Assembly (NCBI RefSeq): GCF_902833905.1
Contig: NZ_CADFGP010000011.1
Location: 124,001-188,000, forward strand
Source: Paraburkholderia tuberum STM678
GTDB taxonomy: Bacteria; Pseudomonadota; Gammaproteobacteria; Burkholderiales; Burkholderiaceae
Reading direction: 5' to 3'
DNA length: 64,000 nucleotides
Shown: positions 1 through 8,238 of the stretch, one piece after another
How positions within the stretch are numbered: the first letter of the stretch is position 1
How the letters are laid out: every line of letters starts with the position of its first letter
Position numbers and translations under genes: made by a program
Notes under the pieces: model-generated
The model's input: the letters and a program-made list of their open reading frames with translations, nothing else
Told to the model about the DNA's origin: nothing
Databases searched by the model: none

Positions 1-2
1 TG

Positions 3-701
3 GACGAGCCGATGGGCAGCAAGGGCGTCGAGGCGCCGCGCGGCGACTCCAAGAACCACGTGGCGCGCGCCGCGTTGACGCGCTTCGTCGAGCAGCGGCC
101 CAACGACCGGCTCGCGTTCATGATGTTCGGCACCAACCCCGTGCTGGCGATGCCGTTCACGTACAACCATCGCGTAATCGAGGCCGCTGTCGCGGCGACG
201 GCGATTGGCCGTGGCATGCCGGACACCGAGCTCGATCGCGGCATGCTCGCGGCGATCGCGCAGTTCGACGGGCGCCTGTCGTCGGGCCGCCGCGCGATCG
301 TGCTCGTCTCCGATGGCGGCGCGTTGCTCGACGAAACGATGCAACGGCGCATCGAGGCGGGACTGCGACGCAACCGGATCGCCCTCTACTTCATCTACTT
401 GCGCAGCAGCGTCTTCAGTCCCGATCTGAACGCGACGCAGCCCGTCAGCGGAACCTCGGCCGAAGCGCAGCTGCATCGCTTCTTTCTGACGCTCAGGACA
501 CCGTATAGGCTGTTTCAGGCCGAAGACCCGAAGGCGATGATGGCGGCGATCGCGGAGATCAACCGGCAGCAGAACGCGACGACGACGTTCGTCGAGCATC
601 TGCCTCGCCAGGACCTGAGTCTGTACTGTTTCGCGCTCGCGCTGTTCTGTTCGGCGCTGCTGGTGCTGCTGCACCAGTTGCAGGTCAGGAGCTGGGCATG
701 A
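3..701 (+). CDS. mxaC: MxaC-like vWA protein, 3' part
   Basis: The reading frame enters from the left edge, so the N-terminus and the first metal-site (MIDAS) motif are missing; 232 residues remain. The visible part fits a von Willebrand A fold: the stretch FGTNPVLAMPF, the conserved D-T-E-L-D-R-G loop, and the strand IVLVSDGG that carries a MIDAS aspartate. A hydrophobic segment near the C-terminus (LYCFALALFCSALLVLL) anchors it in the inner membrane. It overlaps the next gene by 4 bases (ATGA). The order vWA protein, MxaK, second vWA protein is that of mxaC-mxaK-mxaL, needed for calcium insertion into periplasmic methanol dehydrogenase. The identity rests on this order as much as on the sequence; vWA/BatA proteins of MoxR loci are the main alternative. 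Confidence 0.75.
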   Translation, partial: DEPMGSKGVEAPRGDSKNHVARAALTRFVEQRPNDRLAFMMFGTNPVLAMPFTYNHRVIEAAVAATAIGRGMPDTELDRGMLAAIAQFDGRLSSGRRAIVLVSDGGALLDETMQRRIEAGLRRNRIALYFIYLRSSVFSPDLNATQPVSGTSAEAQLHRFFLTLRTPYRLFQAEDPKAMMAAIAEINRQQNATTTFVEHLPRQDLSLYCFALALFCSALLVLLHQLQVRSWA

Positions 702-1243
702 AGCGCACGCTGATCCACACGCTGTTCGGCACCGTGGCGATCTGTTGCGCCGCGTGGGCCGGGTATGGCTTCGTTCGTCTGCAGCACGCGGAGCGCGTCG
801 ATCAGGCCATTCTCGCGACGAACGCCGCTGCGCGCGACCAGCCTGCCGGCGACGACGCGCGCGAGGTCCAACTGGCCCGCGCGATAGCGCTGTCGAAAGC
901 GGGCGCGTATGACGCAGCGGCGCGGCTCTATAACGGTCTGATCCCCGAGGGCAGCCCGCCTGACGAAGTCGGCCGCGCGGCGCTGTTCGATCTCGGCAAC
1001 CTGTACCTGCGCGAAGGCAGCGGCGAGACGGGGCAGACGGTCAGGTCTCTCGCGATGATCGGTGAGGCCAAGGCGCGCTACCGGCTCGCGCTGCGCGCGG
1101 CGCCCGACGATTGGGACGCGCGCTACAACCTCGAGCGCGCGCTGTGGCTTGCGCCGGAAACGCCGTCCGCGCTCGCCGGGCCCGATGTGAAAGAGCAGCA
1201 CAACGTCAAGCTGCGTGACCCGCAGAGCCAGGACTTGCCATGA
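698..1243 (+). CDS. mxaK: MxaK-like methanol oxidation accessory protein
   Basis: A 181-residue protein with an N-terminal signal anchor (about residues 8-26, FGTVAICCAAWAGYGFV) and a periplasmic helical domain resembling tetratricopeptide repeats (LARAIALSKAGAYDAAARLY, later DDWDARYNLERALWL). Size and position between two vWA genes match MxaK, a protein needed for active methanol dehydrogenase whose exact role is unsettled. The start ATG overlaps the upstream stop and its own stop overlaps the next start, both as ATGA, so the three genes are probably translationally coupled. Repeat-containing proteins between Bat genes look similar, so the name leans on context. Confidence 0.75.
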   Translation: MKRTLIHTLFGTVAICCAAWAGYGFVRLQHAERVDQAILATNAAARDQPAGDDAREVQLARAIALSKAGAYDAAARLYNGLIPEGSPPDEVGRAALFDLGNLYLREGSGETGQTVRSLAMIGEAKARYRLALRAAPDDWDARYNLERALWLAPETPSALAGPDVKEQHNVKLRDPQSQDLP

Positions 1244-2235
1244 GCGGCGTCTCGCGCGAGCGCGGCTTCGCCAGATGGCGTCACGCGTTGACGCCGCTCG
1301 CGCTCGTCGCATTGATTGCGGCGGTTGCGATGCCGGACGTCACCTTGCCGCGCAACACGTTTAACTACATCGTGACGTTCGATATCACGCAAAGCATGGA
1401 CGTCGAGGACGTGGTGCTCGACGGCGCTCCGGTCAGCCGGCTCAAATTCGCGCAGGCCGCGATGCGCGACGCGCTCGGGCGCTTGCCGTGCGGCTCGAAG
1501 GTCGGCTGGAGCGTGTTCACGGGGCAGCGGGTGTTGCTGCTGATGGCGCCGCTCGAAGTCTGTGGCAACTACGACGCGCTGCTGGTGTCGCTCGAGGGCA
1601 TCGACGGGCGCATGCGCTGGACCAACTGGAGCCGCATTGCCGAGGGCGGTGTGTATTCGGCCGTGCGGGTCGCGCAGGAGGTCGGCGGCGGCGCGGCCAT
1701 CGCGTTCGTCACCGATGGTCAGGAGGCGCCGCCGGTATCGGCGTCGCGCCCGCTGATGGAGGGCATCAATGCCGCGCGAATCAGGGGCTGGCTGATCGGC
1801 GTCGGCGGCGACCAGCCCGCGGCCATTCCGAAGACCGACGCCAACGGTAACCGGATCGGCTACTGGCAGGCCGACGACGTGATCCAGCTGCCGCCGACGC
1901 CAGGCTCCGGTGTCGAGGCGCAAACGCACGAGGAGTTGTCCGAATTGCGCGGCGAGTACCTTGCGTCGGTGGCGGGGCAGACTGGCCTCGACTACCGGCG
2001 CCTGCTGAACGTGACGTCGTTCGGCGATGCGCTGCTCGATGCGCGCTTCGCTCGCCGCGAACCGGTGCCGACCGATCTGCGCTGGTGTCCAGCGCTGCTC
2101 GCGTTGCTGCTGCTCGTCGCGCGCTTCATGCCGGATGCCGTTCTCGCATGGCCGCGCGCCTGGCGAAAGCGCATTCGAACGATCGTTTTGCAGATCGCGC
2201 CGGCATTCAATGGCCGGCCGACACGAGTCGACTGA
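1240..2235 (+). CDS. mxaL: MxaL-like vWA protein
   Basis: A 331-residue protein with an N-terminal membrane segment (about residues 15-32), a von Willebrand A domain, and a second hydrophobic segment near residues 284-300 (ALLALLLLVARFMPDAV). The metal-site motif D-I-T-Q-S is visible in FDITQSMDVED, followed by the conserved strand AIAFVTDGQEAPP. This arrangement fits MxaL, which works with MxaA, MxaC and MxaK in loading calcium into methanol dehydrogenase in the periplasm. It begins inside the mxaK stop (ATGA). The mxaD gene that often follows is absent here; the next gene encodes an unrelated-looking secreted protein after a 380-base gap. Confidence 0.75.
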   Translation: MSGVSRERGFARWRHALTPLALVALIAAVAMPDVTLPRNTFNYIVTFDITQSMDVEDVVLDGAPVSRLKFAQAAMRDALGRLPCGSKVGWSVFTGQRVLLLMAPLEVCGNYDALLVSLEGIDGRMRWTNWSRIAEGGVYSAVRVAQEVGGGAAIAFVTDGQEAPPVSASRPLMEGINAARIRGWLIGVGGDQPAAIPKTDANGNRIGYWQADDVIQLPPTPGSGVEAQTHEELSELRGEYLASVAGQTGLDYRRLLNVTSFGDALLDARFARREPVPTDLRWCPALLALLLLVARFMPDAVLAWPRAWRKRIRTIVLQIAPAFNGRPTRVD

Positions 2236-2615
2236 CTCACGCGAGCGCGACCGTTGACGCTGCAACGGTTGAAGGTGCAGGTATCCGATCGAACCGCGTA
2301 GTTGCTTGCGAAACCTCGCAAGAGTTGCCGGGTTCGACCGACTCACGAGGCTTGCGCCAGAAGCTCTTGCCGGTCTTCGAGGCCGGAGAGCGTTGCCAGG
2401 AATCATTCTCAATCGGTCCACTTCGACGTCGACTCCAGCGCTGAGTCGCGAAGGCGCATGCGCTCGCCACACTCACGCGAGATACCCCACACTTTGACCT
2501 ACCGGTACGCCAATGACTGACTACAATGTCTGAGTGCAAGCGACGCTGCAAGGCGCTCGGTTCGAGGGGAGCGCCGTGTCATGTGACATTTCAATTCCTT
2601 CACTGGAGGCATGCG
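2236..2615. other. Intergenic, no gene seen
   Basis: These 380 bases after mxaL hold no convincing gene. A short 7-base-pair hairpin (ACCGTTG ... CAACGGT, 2250-2269) lies just after the mxaL stop and could be a weak terminator, but no T-run follows. A longer frame opening at 2526 is better read as starting at 2616. Confidence 0.5.
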
Positions 2616-3176
2616 ATGACGTGCCAAAACGAGAGGATTGTCGGAGCGGTACTCGTCTTGATGAGCGGCTACGCGTTTGCGGGCGGCCCCTTCGGCGATG
2701 TGCCGCAAGCGATGATGGTCGCCAACATCGTCGCGTCGCCCGTCGAAGTCGTGCCGCCGATTCCCGAGCCTCGGCACTACTTCGAGCAGCAGCGCTATGC
2801 GATGGAGTATCACGGGGATCAGGGCAAGCCGTTCTTCGCGCAAATGGAGAATTACTATAGTGTGGACGTGACGCGCGATGTCCAGCTCGGCACTGCGAAG
2901 GCATTGGTGTCGTCCGGACCGGAGTTCGCACCGGTGTCCGAACCGGGCGCAAAACCTGCCGCGCAAAATGCTTCGAATCCTCTGCAACTGGGTCCGTCTA
3001 CCGCGCCGCAATTGTCCATCGTTCAGATGAACAGTTCAGTGTTGTCGATAGGCGCGTCACCGCAGCGACGCTTGTCCTTGACGATCGACGACTGGGTGTT
3101 CTCCGGCACCGCGCGCGTCGCGGTTCTGCATTCTCACGATACGGGCGCGACGCTGATCGTCAAACGTCGCTACTGA
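2616..3176 (+). CDS. Secreted protein of unknown function
   Basis: I do not recognise this 186-residue protein. The frame is open from 2526, but the ATG at 2616 is preferred: GGAGG lies at 2605-2609 and the product then starts with a clear Sec signal peptide (ERIVGAVLVLMSGYAFA, cleavage after AFA). The mature part is rich in Pro, Ala and Ser in the middle (about residues 100-130) and ends in a compact segment, LTIDDWVFSGTARVAVLH. It occupies the place where mxaD sometimes sits, but shows no resemblance to MxaD that I can see. Export to the periplasm is supported; any link to methanol oxidation is only positional. Confidence 0.7.
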   Translation: MTCQNERIVGAVLVLMSGYAFAGGPFGDVPQAMMVANIVASPVEVVPPIPEPRHYFEQQRYAMEYHGDQGKPFFAQMENYYSVDVTRDVQLGTAKALVSSGPEFAPVSEPGAKPAAQNASNPLQLGPSTAPQLSIVQMNSSVLSIGASPQRRLSLTIDDWVFSGTARVAVLHSHDTGATLIVKRRY

Positions 3177-3225
3177 GTGATGTCGGACGGCCGCGCATTT
3201 CACGTCGACGAGTCACGTCGACGAG

Positions 3226-4200
3226 TCACGTCGATGAAAAGCGCTCGCGATACACCTGCGGCGCCACGCGCAGCTGACGCACGAAGCTGCAGCGCATCGT
3301 TTCCTCGCTGCCGAATCCACACCGCGCCGCGATTCGTTTGATCGACCAGGATGTCTCGCTTAGCAAGCGCTGTGCCGCTTCGATGCGCAACTGCTCGACC
3401 GCGCGGGCCGGCGTGCGGCCCGTTTGCGCCTTGTAGTGGCGCATGAAGCTGCGCTCGCTCATATGAAGCCGTCGCGCGAGCGCGGGGACCGACAGGTCGG
3501 TTGCGAGATGCGACGTCATCCATGCATGCAATTCGCCGAAACGGTCGTCGGCATGTTGCAGCGACAGCGTCGCGCTGAACTGCGACTGACCCCCCGGCCG
3601 CTTCAGAAACACGACGAGCTCGCGCGCGACATCGAGCGCCAACGCGCGCCCGTGATCCTCTTCGAGCATGGCCAGCGCGAGGTCGATGCCGGCGGTGACG
3701 CCCGCCGATGTCCAGATAGCCCCGTCGCGAATAAAGATTGGATCGGCTTCGACGCGCAGTTGCGGATACGCCTGCGCGAGTTCGTCGCAGCGCCCCCAAT
3801 GCGTGGCGACGCGGCGGCCGTCGAGCAGTCCCGCCTCGGCGAGCAGGAACGCGCCCGAGCAGACCGAGGCAACGCGTCTGCAATGCGGCGCATGGCGCTG
3901 CGTCCAGCGGATCAGACGCTGATCGGCCGATGCCTGACGAATCCCCCAGCCGCCCGGAACGATCAGCGTATCGACCGGCGCTTTCACCGAGCGCAGCGAA
4001 CCGGCGAGTACCGCAAGTCCCGACGACGACGTGACGGGCCCGGCTTCGGCTGCCACGACGCGGGGTGAGTAGAGTTCGTCGAGCCCACGCTGCGCGACGA
4101 GTTCATTGGCGGACGCAAATACCTGCAGCGGACCGCTGACGTCGAGCAGTTGCATGTTGGGGAAGGCGAGCAGCACGATGGAGGGGGGAGCGCTGGACAT
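3226..4200 (-). CDS. GlxA-family AraC-type transcriptional regulator
   Basis: A 324-residue regulator with an N-terminal DJ-1/PfpI (class I amidotransferase-like) domain and a C-terminal AraC DNA-binding domain. The first half carries LLAFPNMQLLDVSGPLQVF and the elbow SVCSGAFLL, keeping the family cysteine. The second half has two helix-turn-helix units: LARRLHMSERSFMRHY, then IKRIAARCGFGSEETMRCSF. ATG 4200 is chosen over an upstream TTG at 4272 because homologous domains begin there; the ribosome site is weak in either case. It is divergent from the DJ-1-like gene at 4357, which shares its sensor fold, so it probably controls that gene. The ligand is unknown. Confidence 0.9.
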   Translation of the reverse strand: MSSAPPSIVLLAFPNMQLLDVSGPLQVFASANELVAQRGLDELYSPRVVAAEAGPVTSSSGLAVLAGSLRSVKAPVDTLIVPGGWGIRQASADQRLIRWTQRHAPHCRRVASVCSGAFLLAEAGLLDGRRVATHWGRCDELAQAYPQLRVEADPIFIRDGAIWTSAGVTAGIDLALAMLEEDHGRALALDVARELVVFLKRPGGQSQFSATLSLQHADDRFGELHAWMTSHLATDLSVPALARRLHMSERSFMRHYKAQTGRTPARAVEQLRIEAAQRLLSETSWSIKRIAARCGFGSEETMRCSFVRQLRVAPQVYRERFSST

Positions 4201-4356
4201 ATCGTGTGTAACAGGGGCTGTAAGAGAGAGCGCGCGTGGCAGAAAAACTGGGGTTAATGGCAGTCTTGCCAAAGACTACGCGCATAGAATCAGTCCGTCC
4301 ACCTGGAAGACGCGGCGGATCACGTGTTTCGATTTCTCCCTGAATAAGGTATCCCT

Positions 4357-5034
4357 ATGAACCTGCAAATCGGTTTTCTGGTGTTTCCGAAAGTACAGCA
4401 ACTCGATCTGACTGGCCCGCACGACGTACTTGCATCGTTGCCGGGCGCCACGATGCATCTGATCTGGAAGACACGGGAGCCCGTGGTGTCGAGTAACGGG
4501 CTCGTGCTGACGCCGAGCACGACCTACGAAAGCTGCCCGCCGCTCGACGTGATCTGTGTGCCAGGCGGAAGCGGCGTGACCGACCTGTTGCAAGACGAGC
4601 AAACGATCGACTTCGTTTGCCGACAGGCCGCCAGCGCGCGCTACGTGACGTCGGTCTGCACCGGCGCGTTGCTGCTTGGCGCGGCCGGCTTGCTGCGCGG
4701 GCGGCGCGCGACGACTCACTGGGCGTTTCACTCGCTGCTTGCACCGCTCGGCGCGATACCGACGCATGCGCGTGTGGTCCGCGATGGCAATCTGATTACC
4801 GGCGGCGGCGTGACAGCGGGCATCGATTTCGGGTTGACCGTCGCGGCCGAACTGGCGGGCGTAGAAGAGGCGCAGGCGATCCAGCTCGAACTCGAATACG
4901 CGCCAGCCCCGCCGTTCGACGCGGGCGATCCGGCGTTGGCGCCGCAAGCGGTGGTGGAACTGGTCCGGCGACGGTCGGCGGAAGGCCTGGCCGCGCGGCG
5001 CCGGGTGGTGATGGAGATCGCGGAGAGAAGCTAA
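4357..5034 (+). CDS. DJ-1/PfpI protein, isonitrile hydratase-like
   Basis: A 225-residue single-domain DJ-1/PfpI protein. It keeps the residues used by Pseudomonas isonitrile hydratase, which turns isonitriles into N-formamides: Asp17 in QQLDLTG, and Cys101-Thr102 in SVCTGALLL. Length matches that enzyme (about 228 residues). AAGG at 4346-4349 serves the ATG. It is divergent from a GlxA-type regulator with the same fold, an arrangement common for this subfamily. Isonitrile hydratase is the best specific guess, but many relatives are annotated only by fold and the substrate here is not shown. Confidence 0.8.
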   Translation: MNLQIGFLVFPKVQQLDLTGPHDVLASLPGATMHLIWKTREPVVSSNGLVLTPSTTYESCPPLDVICVPGGSGVTDLLQDEQTIDFVCRQAASARYVTSVCTGALLLGAAGLLRGRRATTHWAFHSLLAPLGAIPTHARVVRDGNLITGGGVTAGIDFGLTVAAELAGVEEAQAIQLELEYAPAPPFDAGDPALAPQAVVELVRRRSAEGLAARRRVVMEIAERS

Positions 5035-5141
5035 GTCTTGCATGCGGGTACGGGCATTCCATTAAACTGTGTGGCTCTACCCGTTTCCGCCAGTCGGATC
5101 GATGCGATGAAGTACGAAGAATTTTCCCCGGGGCACTCCCC

Positions 5142-5582
5142 ATGCGCGTAGGCAAGCCCGTCAAGGCACTGCCGCAGCCGTCATGCGACTACTGCGGCAA
5201 CCGTGCGTTGCTCGCGCGTTACGGCGACGAGTCCTACCCCTATCGCAGCGATCAAGGGCCGCTGTGGATCTGCACCGCATGTCAGGCGTGGATCGGCGTT
5301 TATTCGCGCAGCAAGCACAACCTGCCGCTCGGCCGCCTCGCCGACGCAACGTTGCGCGAGTCGAAGAGCAAGCTGCACGATGCGCTTGAACCGCTCGTTG
5401 CCGGGAAGGTGCGCCGCGATGGTGTCAACGCGTTCGAAGCCCGCGCGAAAGCGATCCGGTGGGTCGCGACCGAGCTTGGCTTCGATCCGGTTCCGGCGAG
5501 CATTCACGCGTTCACGCCCGAGCAGTGCGAACAGGCGCTGCGTTATGTCGAAGCTTTTATCGAAGCTCGGCGTGCGCGATAG
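5142..5582 (+). CDS. Zinc-ribbon domain protein (DUF3268-like)
   Basis: A 146-residue cytoplasmic protein. The N-terminal 50 residues hold two C-x2-C pairs (CDYCGN near residue 15 and CTACQAW near residue 46), a zinc-ribbon arrangement; the rest is helical and basic, ending in EQALRYVEAFIEARRAR. It resembles the DUF3268 zinc-finger family, found in phages and proteobacteria, whose role is unknown. The ATG at 5142 is used; the open frame runs far upstream but overlaps the previous gene there. It stands alone between the DJ-1-like gene and the SBP56 gene. Confidence 0.75.
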   Translation: MRVGKPVKALPQPSCDYCGNRALLARYGDESYPYRSDQGPLWICTACQAWIGVYSRSKHNLPLGRLADATLRESKSKLHDALEPLVAGKVRRDGVNAFEARAKAIRWVATELGFDPVPASIHAFTPEQCEQALRYVEAFIEARRAR

Positions 5583-5737
5583 CGCAATAGCCCCAAACCG
5601 CTAGCTCCCTTTCATTCCTCCAATACCACCCCGCCATACCGCCTTCCCCGCGCCTCTTCACCCCCACCAGATTGGCAGTTCTCGTGCGATGCGGCCCGGC
5701 AGCCGGATCGCACCTGCGTTCGGGTGCATATTTTCGG

Positions 5738-5766
5738 TTGCGTCCGTCGCTATCGTGAACTACAAA
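5738..5766 (+). promoter_or_regulatory. Possible sigma-70 promoter for the SBP56 gene
   Basis: TTGCGT (5738-5743) and TACAAA (5761-5766) are separated by 17 bases, about 80 bases before the SBP56 start. Each hexamer matches the consensus at four positions. This is pattern matching only. Confidence 0.3.
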
Positions 5767-5846
5767 TCTAAAGTTACGCGCTGGTTCGATTTTCGGCGGG
5801 CCGGGCTTCCGTTCAGAACCGTTCGAACGACAGGGAGAGTGCCGTC

Positions 5847-7253
5847 ATGAGAATGCGCCCCGATCCTACCTTTCATGCATCGCCGAAGCTCGCGATGGAT
5901 GCGCCGGCGGAAGAATACGCGTACACGGTGCTGCTAAGTCCGGACTCCTCGCAGCCCGACGCGCTCGCCGTGATCGACGTGAAGCCCGGTTCGCCGACTT
6001 ATAGCCAGGTGGTCCACACGGTGCCGGTGCCGAACAAGGGCGACGAATTCCATCACTTCGGCTGGAACGCGTGTTCGTCCGCGTTGTCGCCGTTGACGGG
6101 CCACGCGTTTCTGGAACGTCGCTATCTGATCATTCCGGGCATGCGCTCGTCGCGCATCTATATCGTCGATACGAAGCCGCATCCGACCCAGGCGAAGATT
6201 CACAAGATCATCGAGCCGGAGGAAATTTTCCGCAAGACCGGCTATTCGCGCCCGCACACCGTGCATTGCGGACCGGAGGGCATCTACGTGAGCACGCTCG
6301 GCGGTGGTGGCAAGGACGGCACCGACGGGCCGCCCGGAATCTTCATCATGGACTGCCAAACATTCGAGGTGCTGGGCCGCTGGGAAATCGAGCGCGGCGC
6401 GCAGGAAAAGCATTACGACTTCTGGTGGAATCTGCCGCGCGACTACATGGTGTCGACCGAATGGGCGCTCCCGCCGCAATTCGAAAACGGCATCGTGCCC
6501 GAAGACCTGCTCGCGAACAAATACGGCCATCGCGTGCACTGCTGGGATCTGCGCGCGAGGCGCAACGTGCAGACGCTCGATCTCGGCGCGAATCATCAGA
6601 TGGCGCTCGAAGTGCGGCCCGCGCACGACCCGAGCCGCGAGTACGGCTTTATCGGCGTCGTGGTCGATACGACGAATCTGGAAGGGTCGATCTGGACCTG
6701 GTGGCGCGAAGGCGGCCACTTCCACATCGAGAAGACCGCGACCATTCCACCGGAGCCCGCGCATGCCGATGAATTGCCGCCGCTGCTGCAAGGTTTCGGC
6801 GCGGTGCCGCCGCTCGTCACCGACATCGATCTTTCGATCGACGATAAATTCCTCTACGTCTCCTGCTGGGGCACCGGCGAGATGCGCCAGTACGACGTCA
6901 GCGAACCGCGCAAGCCGAAATTGACGGGCTCGGTGCGCATCGGTGGAATCGAACATTGCGCGCCGCATCCGAACGGCAAGGCTTTCGCCGGCGGTCCGCA
7001 GATGGTCGAGATCAGTCGCGACGGCAAGCGCATCTACTGGACCAACTCGCTCTATTCGACGTGGGACGACCAGTTCTACCCGGATGGTGTGCCCGGCGTG
7101 CAAGTGATGGCGCATGCGGAGCCCAATGGCGGTCTCGAGCTCGCCGAAGATTACTTCGTCGAGTTTCCCGCCGGCTATCGCGCGCACCAGATTCGCCTCG
7201 AAGGCGGCGACTGCTCGACCGATTCGTTCTGCTATCCCTCGGTGGGCGTTTGA
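5847..7253 (+). CDS. mtoX: SBP56-family methanethiol oxidase
   Basis: A 468-residue protein of the selenium-binding protein SBP56 family, whose bacterial members (MtoX) oxidise methanethiol to formaldehyde, hydrogen sulfide and peroxide. Family stretches are plain: DEFHHFGWNACSSA, YSRPHTVHCGPEG, KHYDFWWNLPRDYM, IEHCAPHPNGKA and AHQIRLEGGDCSTDSFCYP; the histidines and cysteines in them include the proposed copper ligands. Length is normal for the family. No clear signal peptide is seen, although MtoX of Hyphomicrobium is periplasmic. A good ribosome site (AGGGAG) precedes ATG 5847. The next gene, a membrane protein, starts inside its stop. With mxa and vanAB nearby, a C1 role is reasonable. 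Confidence 0.85.
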   Translation: MRMRPDPTFHASPKLAMDAPAEEYAYTVLLSPDSSQPDALAVIDVKPGSPTYSQVVHTVPVPNKGDEFHHFGWNACSSALSPLTGHAFLERRYLIIPGMRSSRIYIVDTKPHPTQAKIHKIIEPEEIFRKTGYSRPHTVHCGPEGIYVSTLGGGGKDGTDGPPGIFIMDCQTFEVLGRWEIERGAQEKHYDFWWNLPRDYMVSTEWALPPQFENGIVPEDLLANKYGHRVHCWDLRARRNVQTLDLGANHQMALEVRPAHDPSREYGFIGVVVDTTNLEGSIWTWWREGGHFHIEKTATIPPEPAHADELPPLLQGFGAVPPLVTDIDLSIDDKFLYVSCWGTGEMRQYDVSEPRKPKLTGSVRIGGIEHCAPHPNGKAFAGGPQMVEISRDGKRIYWTNSLYSTWDDQFYPDGVPGVQVMAHAEPNGGLELAEDYFVEFPAGYRAHQIRLEGGDCSTDSFCYPSVGV

Positions 7254-7933
7254 GCGGCGCGGTGTCGCCGCAAGCGGCACTGTGGATGGCCGTCCTCGCG
7301 AGCGGTGTGTATCACGGACTCAATCCGGCGATGGGGTGGCCGCTCGCGGTGTCGAACGCGCTGATGCAGCGGCGCTCGCAAGCGCTGGTCGTAGCGCTTC
7401 TTTATCTCGCGGCGGGGCACGCGCTCGCCATATTGCTGATGATGCTGCCGTTCGCGATGTTAGCCAGTGTGCTCGCGTGGCAGCGTCAGATGCAGATCGG
7501 CGCGAGCGTGCTGGTGATCGGCTTCGGTCTGGTGTTGCTGATGCGCCGGCGCCATCCGCGCGTACTGGCGAGAATTCCGCCGTCGCGGCTCGCGCTCTGG
7601 TCGTTCGCGGTGGCGATCGCGCACGGCGCCGGCTTGATGCTGGTGCCGATCTACCTCGGTCTGTGCCGCGCAGACGCAATGGACAGCGCGCACCAAGCCG
7701 CCCAAACGCTGATCGAAACGAGTCTGCGCATGGCGCTGTCGGTCTCCGCGGTGCATGCGGCCGCGATGACGATGGCCGGCGGCGTGCTCGCATGGCTCGT
7801 TTATCGCTACCTTGGGCTCAGGTTCGTGTCGCGCAGCTGGTTCAATCTCGATGCGGTATGGGCGTCGAGTCTGATTCTGGTGGGCGGCGTGTCGCTGGCG
7901 TTGAACGCGGCGGCAGCGGGCGTTTCCGGTTGA
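7250..7933 (+). CDS. Multi-pass inner-membrane protein next to SBP56
   Basis: About 227 residues with five or six hydrophobic segments. An early signature, SGVYHGLNPAMGWPLAV, resembles the H-x-x-x-P loops of metal permeases such as NicO/HupE, but I cannot place the family. The start is uncertain: TTG 7250 overlaps the SBP56 stop (TTGA), while GTG 7262 and ATG 7286 are in the same frame. The tight coupling suggests a shared role with the methanethiol oxidase, perhaps copper or sulfur compound transport, which is speculation. Confidence 0.7.
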   Translation: MSGAVSPQAALWMAVLASGVYHGLNPAMGWPLAVSNALMQRRSQALVVALLYLAAGHALAILLMMLPFAMLASVLAWQRQMQIGASVLVIGFGLVLLMRRRHPRVLARIPPSRLALWSFAVAIAHGAGLMLVPIYLGLCRADAMDSAHQAAQTLIETSLRMALSVSAVHAAAMTMAGGVLAWLVYRYLGLRFVSRSWFNLDAVWASSLILVGGVSLALNAAAAGVSG

Positions 7934-8059
7934 TTTCGACGCGGCCGATCCGGCCGATGAGGCCCCCGGGCACAGCATATGCTGCGTAGCTTCGGTGCAG
8001 GGACGCCATTCCGTGCGGGTCCTGATTTTTCCTCTCGTCATCTACACCCGGAGAAGATC

Positions 8060-8212
8060 ATGCCGCTGAAGAAAGGGACATCGAAAGAGACCGTGTCGCA
8101 CAACATCAAGACCGAGTCGAAGCATGGCAAGCCACACAAGCAGGCTGTCGCGATCGCGTTGAATCAGGCGCGCAAGTCGGGCGCGAAGATTCCGAAGAAG
8201 AGTGAGAAATAA
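8060..8212 (+). CDS. Small basic protein (DUF6496-like)
   Basis: A 50-residue, strongly basic protein (MPLKKGTSKETVSHNI..., ending AKIPKKSEK) with a GGAGAAG ribosome site just before its ATG. It resembles the short proteins of proteobacteria and phages annotated as DUF6496, whose function is unknown. It lies 26 bases before the uracil-DNA glycosylase gene and may be transcribed with it. Its high lysine content could suit nucleic-acid binding, but nothing proves this. Confidence 0.7.
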   Translation: MPLKKGTSKETVSHNIKTESKHGKPHKQAVAIALNQARKSGAKIPKKSEK

Positions 8213-8238
8213 GCGGTTCAGCACGCGCGGTCGTACCC

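Noticed and set aside
1123-2472. A 449-codon open frame on the minus strand
   Set aside because: It lies over mxaK/mxaL, is rich in Arg, His and Ala with no domain, and reflects high GC at third codon positions of the real genes.
2494-2527. TTGACC and TACAAT as a promoter for the secreted protein at 2616
   Set aside because: The spacer is 22 bases, too long for sigma-70 use.
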